This document shows, piece by piece, positions 5,006-7,022 of a stretch of 7,022 nt of DNA (its first letter is position 1; each line of letters begins with the position of its first letter). Source of the stretch: an uncultured Lachnospiraceae bacterium. Its GTDB lineage: Bacteria; Bacillota; Clostridia; Lachnospirales; Lachnospiraceae. The stretch is taken from the NCBI GenBank assembly GCA_902797015.1, contig CADBRG010000182.1, positions 1 through 7,022 of the forward strand, in the 5' to 3' direction. The notes beneath the pieces are model-generated. The model saw nothing but the letters and a program-made list of their open reading frames with translations, was not told the origin of the DNA and did no database searches. The position numbers were made by a program, and so were the translations under genes.

Positions 5006-6208
5006 ATGCTGGTAGTAAAAAAGTTCGGCGGCAGTTCTGTCGCGGATAAAGAGAGAATCTTCAATGTGGCGAGGATCGTCACGGAGGATTACAAAAACGG
5101 AGATGATGTAGTCGTTGTCCTTTCCGCTATGGGAAAGACGACCAACAACCTGATCGCAATGGCGGAGGATATCAATCCGAAGGCGCCAAAACGTGAGATG
5201 GATATGCTGCTTGCGACAGGAGAGCAGGTGTCGGTTGCACTTCTGGCAATGGCACTGCATTCGATGGGAATCCCGTCGATTTCCCTGAATGCGTTCCAGG
5301 TCGCAATGCATACAACATCCACTTACAGCAACGCAAAGTTTAAGAGGATTGATTCCGAAAGGATCATGAATGAGCTGGATCAGAGAAAGATCGTGATCGT
5401 GACCGGTTTCCAGGGCATCAATAAAAACGATGATCTGACAACACTTGGCCGCGGCGGTTCAGATACGACGGCTGTTGCACTGGCAGCGGCACTGCATGCG
5501 GATGCATGTGAGATCTACACGGACGTTGAGGGCGTTTACACGGCTGACCCGCGTGTGGTTTCCGATTCAAGAAAGTTAAAAGAGATTACCTATGATGAGA
5601 TGCTTGAGCTCGCGACACTGGGTGCAAAGGTTCTGCATAACCGTTCGGTTGAGCTGGCGAAAAAGTTTGGTGTACAGTTAGTAGTCCGTTCCAGCCTGGT
5701 AGAAGCGGAAGGAACGGTTGTTTTGGAGGAATCAAAAATGGAAAGTATGCTGGTAAGCGGTGTAGCGGTTGACAAGAATGCGGCAAGGATCGCGCTCGTA
5801 GGCGTTAAGGATGAGCCGGGTGTGGCATTTAAGATCTTTAACATGCTTGCAAAGGCAAACATTAACGTAGACATCATTCTGCAGGGTATTGGCCGTGACG
5901 GCACAAAGGACATCGCGTTCACCGTACCGGAAGACCAGCTGGATGACGCACTGGCAGCACTTGAGAACAACAAGGGCCGCTTTGAAGTATCTAAGATCGA
6001 GACAGAGGCAAAAGTTGCAAAACTTTCCATCGTCGGTGCAGGTATGCAGAGCCATCCGGGCGTTGCTGCAGGCATGTTTGAAGCGCTGTATAATGTCGGC
6101 GTAAACATCCGTATGATCGGAACCTCCGAGATCCGCGTTACCGTCCTGATCAACGAAGAGGACTGCGACAAGGCAATGCGCGCGGTACATGCGAAGTTCT
6201 TCCAGTAA
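5006..6208 (+). CDS. lysC: Aspartate kinase with two C-terminal ACT domains
   Basis: Aspartate kinase phosphorylates aspartate with ATP to aspartyl-4-phosphate, the committed step to lysine, threonine, methionine and isoleucine. The 400-residue protein opens with the amino-acid kinase signature KFGGSSV (6-12). SAMGKTTNNL (40-49) and TGEQVS (71-76) follow, and GRGGSDTTA (148-156) lies in the nucleotide/aspartate site. YTDVEGVYTADPR (171-183) is the later kinase block. Two ACT domains follow, about 262-330 (KDEPGVAFKIF) and 338-400 (SHPGVAAGMFEALYNVGVNI), which normally bind the feedback amino acid. Architecture and length match the single-function, Bacillus-type enzyme rather than the fused kinase-dehydrogenase. 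Which end product inhibits it cannot be told by eye. An internal SD and ATG at codon 245 suggest a second product. No lysine riboswitch fits in the 81-bp gap upstream. It follows hom and converges on the minus-strand gene downstream. Confidence 0.96.
   Translation: MLVVKKFGGSSVADKERIFNVARIVTEDYKNGDDVVVVLSAMGKTTNNLIAMAEDINPKAPKREMDMLLATGEQVSVALLAMALHSMGIPSISLNAFQVAMHTTSTYSNAKFKRIDSERIMNELDQRKIVIVTGFQGINKNDDLTTLGRGGSDTTAVALAAALHADACEIYTDVEGVYTADPRVVSDSRKLKEITYDEMLELATLGAKVLHNRSVELAKKFGVQLVVRSSLVEAEGTVVLEESKMESMLVSGVAVDKNAARIALVGVKDEPGVAFKIFNMLAKANINVDIILQGIGRDGTKDIAFTVPEDQLDDALAALENNKGRFEVSKIETEAKVAKLSIVGAGMQSHPGVAAGMFEALYNVGVNIRMIGTSEIRVTVLINEEDCDKAMRAVHAKFFQ
5725..5730 (+). promoter_or_regulatory. 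Internal ribosome binding site in lysC
   Basis: GGAGGA (5725-5730) lies 7 nt before the in-frame ATG at 5738, stronger than the SD of the full-length start. It sits exactly at the junction between the kinase domain and the ACT domains. Confidence 0.6.
5738..6208 (+). CDS. Probable aspartate kinase beta subunit from an internal start
   Basis: Translation from ATG 5738 would give a 156-residue protein made of the two ACT domains, identical to residues 245-400 of the full-length kinase. In Bacillus subtilis aspartokinase II, and in Corynebacterium, a beta subunit is made this way from an in-frame start near codon 246-250 and joins the alpha subunit in an alpha2-beta2 enzyme. The matching position and the excellent SD support the same here. 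That it is actually produced is inference. Confidence 0.55.
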   Translation: MESMLVSGVAVDKNAARIALVGVKDEPGVAFKIFNMLAKANINVDIILQGIGRDGTKDIAFTVPEDQLDDALAALENNKGRFEVSKIETEAKVAKLSIVGAGMQSHPGVAAGMFEALYNVGVNIRMIGTSEIRVTVLINEEDCDKAMRAVHAKFFQ

Positions 6209-6229
6209 GAGAAGTAAGTGTGTTGCAGC

Positions 6230-6275
6230 AAATAGACGATTGTGAGTCGGTTATTACATAAAATAGACGATTGTG
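6230..6275 (+). repeat. 15-bp direct repeat next to the lysC terminator
   Basis: AAATAGACGATTGTG occurs at 6230-6244 and again, identically, at 6261-6275, 31 bp apart. The second copy supplies the 5' arm of the terminator. Complementary copies lie at 6291-6301 (full) and 6322-6329 (CACAATCG), so several alternative pairings exist. Confidence 0.85.
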
Positions 6276-6307
6276 TTGGAAATTTCCATGCACAATCGTC
6301 TTTTTTT
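6265..6307 (+). terminator. Strong, probably bidirectional terminator after lysC
   Basis: AGACGATTGTG (6265-6275) pairs perfectly with CACAATCGTCT (6291-6301). The loop itself contains a palindrome, TGGAAATTTCCA (6277-6288), that can extend the stem, and seven T follow (6301-6307). On the minus strand the same hairpin is followed by ATTTTATG, so it can also serve the convergent gene. Confidence 0.88.
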
Positions 6308-6319
6308 GACAGTAAAACC

Positions 6320-6333
6320 CGCACAATCGTGCG
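6320..6333. repeat. Small GC-rich hairpin between the convergent genes
   Basis: CGCAC (6320-6324) and GTGCG (6329-6333) form a 5-bp stem with loop AATC. It includes a further copy of CACAATCG shared with the terminator arm. It lies 30 bp past the stop codon of the minus-strand gene. There is no strong T run on either side, so its role is unclear. Confidence 0.4.
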
Positions 6334-6363
6334 TTGTGAGCAGAAAGGGTATTCTGGCTTGTT

Positions 6364-7022
6364 TTACTCCTGCTCATCCTCCAGAATGCTCCGATATTCC
6401 ATGTGCTCTTCTTTGACTTTAAGATAGAAGACAACAGAGCTTTGCAGGTAGTATTGCTCGACCCAGAGCAATCCGATGCCGAAGCTTAAAATGCCGATGA
6501 GCATCAATCCGATGAAGGAAAGCTGGAGCAAAAAGAGCCTTCCTTTCCTTTTTTTCATGTACTTCCAGCTCTGCTTCATGGCCTGTATGACTTTTGTACC
6601 ATACGGGTCATCGAGCAGGATGTAGGTCGTCAGCGCGAATCCAAGTGCGATGATGATCATGACAATGGCGCCGATGATTAACAGTACGATTGAAATGACA
6701 GCCAGCGCATTGGACTGTGTGACTGCTACAATGCCCAGACAGATGGATCCCGGTAAGGTACATACGACTGCGATCAAAACGAGCAGTACGCCGAATCCCA
6801 TGAATTTATCCGGATGGTTTTTAAATGGATAGATGAAATCCTGGAAGGTAGCTTCCTTGCGTCTGGCGATATTCAAATGGATCTTGGTCAAACCTGCACT
6901 GAACAGAATGGCGATCAGCAGGACGATGATCTCGCCGACCAGTCCGATCAGCATGTGCGTGATACTTGCATCTGTTGCACCGTTTTGCATCATTGTCCGA
7001 AATGGTGAGCTGATCAGGGAAA
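6364..7022 (-). CDS. DUF975-type integral membrane protein, 5' end outside the window
   Basis: This minus-strand gene stops at 6364-6366 (TAA) and stays open to the right edge, so its start is missing. At least 219 residues are visible. The first in-window ATG (6993) is probably not the true start, because the frame continues upstream with SLISSPFRT. Counting from that ATG, hydrophobic segments lie at about 13-35, 66-91, 97-127 and 153-178. The pattern MKQSWKYMKKRKGRLFLLQ (139-157), then LSFIG (158-162), then GIGLLW (172-177) and a Tyr-rich segment ending AFY-like VVFY (187-190) is typical of DUF975 proteins, common in Firmicutes and of unknown function. The tail after 190 is charged and probably cytoplasmic. 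It converges on lysC with a shared terminator. No function should be assigned beyond membrane protein. Confidence 0.78.
   Translation of the reverse strand, partial: SLISSPFRTMMQNGATDASITHMLIGLVGEIIVLLIAILFSAGLTKIHLNIARRKEATFQDFIYPFKNHPDKFMGFGVLLVLIAVVCTLPGSICLGIVAVTQSNALAVISIVLLIIGAIVMIIIALGFALTTYILLDDPYGTKVIQAMKQSWKYMKKRKGRLFLLQLSFIGLMLIGILSFGIGLLWVEQYYLQSSVVFYLKVKEEHMEYRSILEDEQE

Noticed and set aside
5590..6324. Minus-strand open frame of 244 codons opposite lysC
   Set aside because: Ser/Thr/Ala-rich shadow of the strongly conserved lysC reading frame, with no recognisable motifs.

Overview
The window looks like a stretch of a Firmicutes chromosome, most likely from the Lachnospiraceae (gut Clostridia). 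This rests on moderate GC, AGGAG-type ribosome binding sites, a sigma-A-type promoter with an extended -10, short intrinsic terminators, and family resemblance of the proteins. Those include a short homoserine dehydrogenase followed by an aspartate kinase with two ACT domains, and a DUF975-type membrane protein. The genus cannot be fixed from the sequence alone. Nothing here looks like a phage, transposon, CRISPR array or RNA gene.

Layout. Positions 1-119 hold an 11-bp inverted repeat and a strong promoter (TTTACA, 16-bp spacer, TGG-TATAAT). Three plus-strand genes follow with short gaps and probably form one operon: a nucleotidyltransferase of unknown substrate (120-1043), a membrane acyltransferase-3 family protein with an unusual acidic insert (1086-2360), and prfB for peptide chain release factor 2 (2378-3487, TTG start, no programmed frameshift). 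The end of prfB is partly duplicated just past its stop codon. The 237-bp gap to the next gene carries a candidate promoter, an intrinsic terminator and a strong leader hairpin.

Two aspartate-pathway genes come next: hom, homoserine dehydrogenase (3725-4924), and lysC, aspartate kinase (5006-6208), separated by a weak intrinsic terminator. LysC makes aspartyl phosphate, the first step toward lysine, threonine, methionine and isoleucine. Hom reduces aspartate semialdehyde to homoserine, the branch leading to threonine and methionine. lysC contains a well-placed internal ribosome binding site and ATG, which suggests a separately made regulatory beta subunit as in Bacillus subtilis aspartokinase II. 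After lysC, a strong and probably bidirectional terminator, with a repeated arm, separates it from a convergent minus-strand gene for a DUF975-type membrane protein that runs off the right edge (6364-7022).

The most striking anomaly is in hom. An exact run of 11 T (4601-4611) encodes four phenylalanines where the family has a near-invariant Gly-x-Gly-Ala loop, with length and reading frame perfectly kept. It is either an inactivating change or a sequence artefact, and the raw reads should be checked. No clearly new multi-gene system was found; the window is mostly housekeeping with several local oddities.
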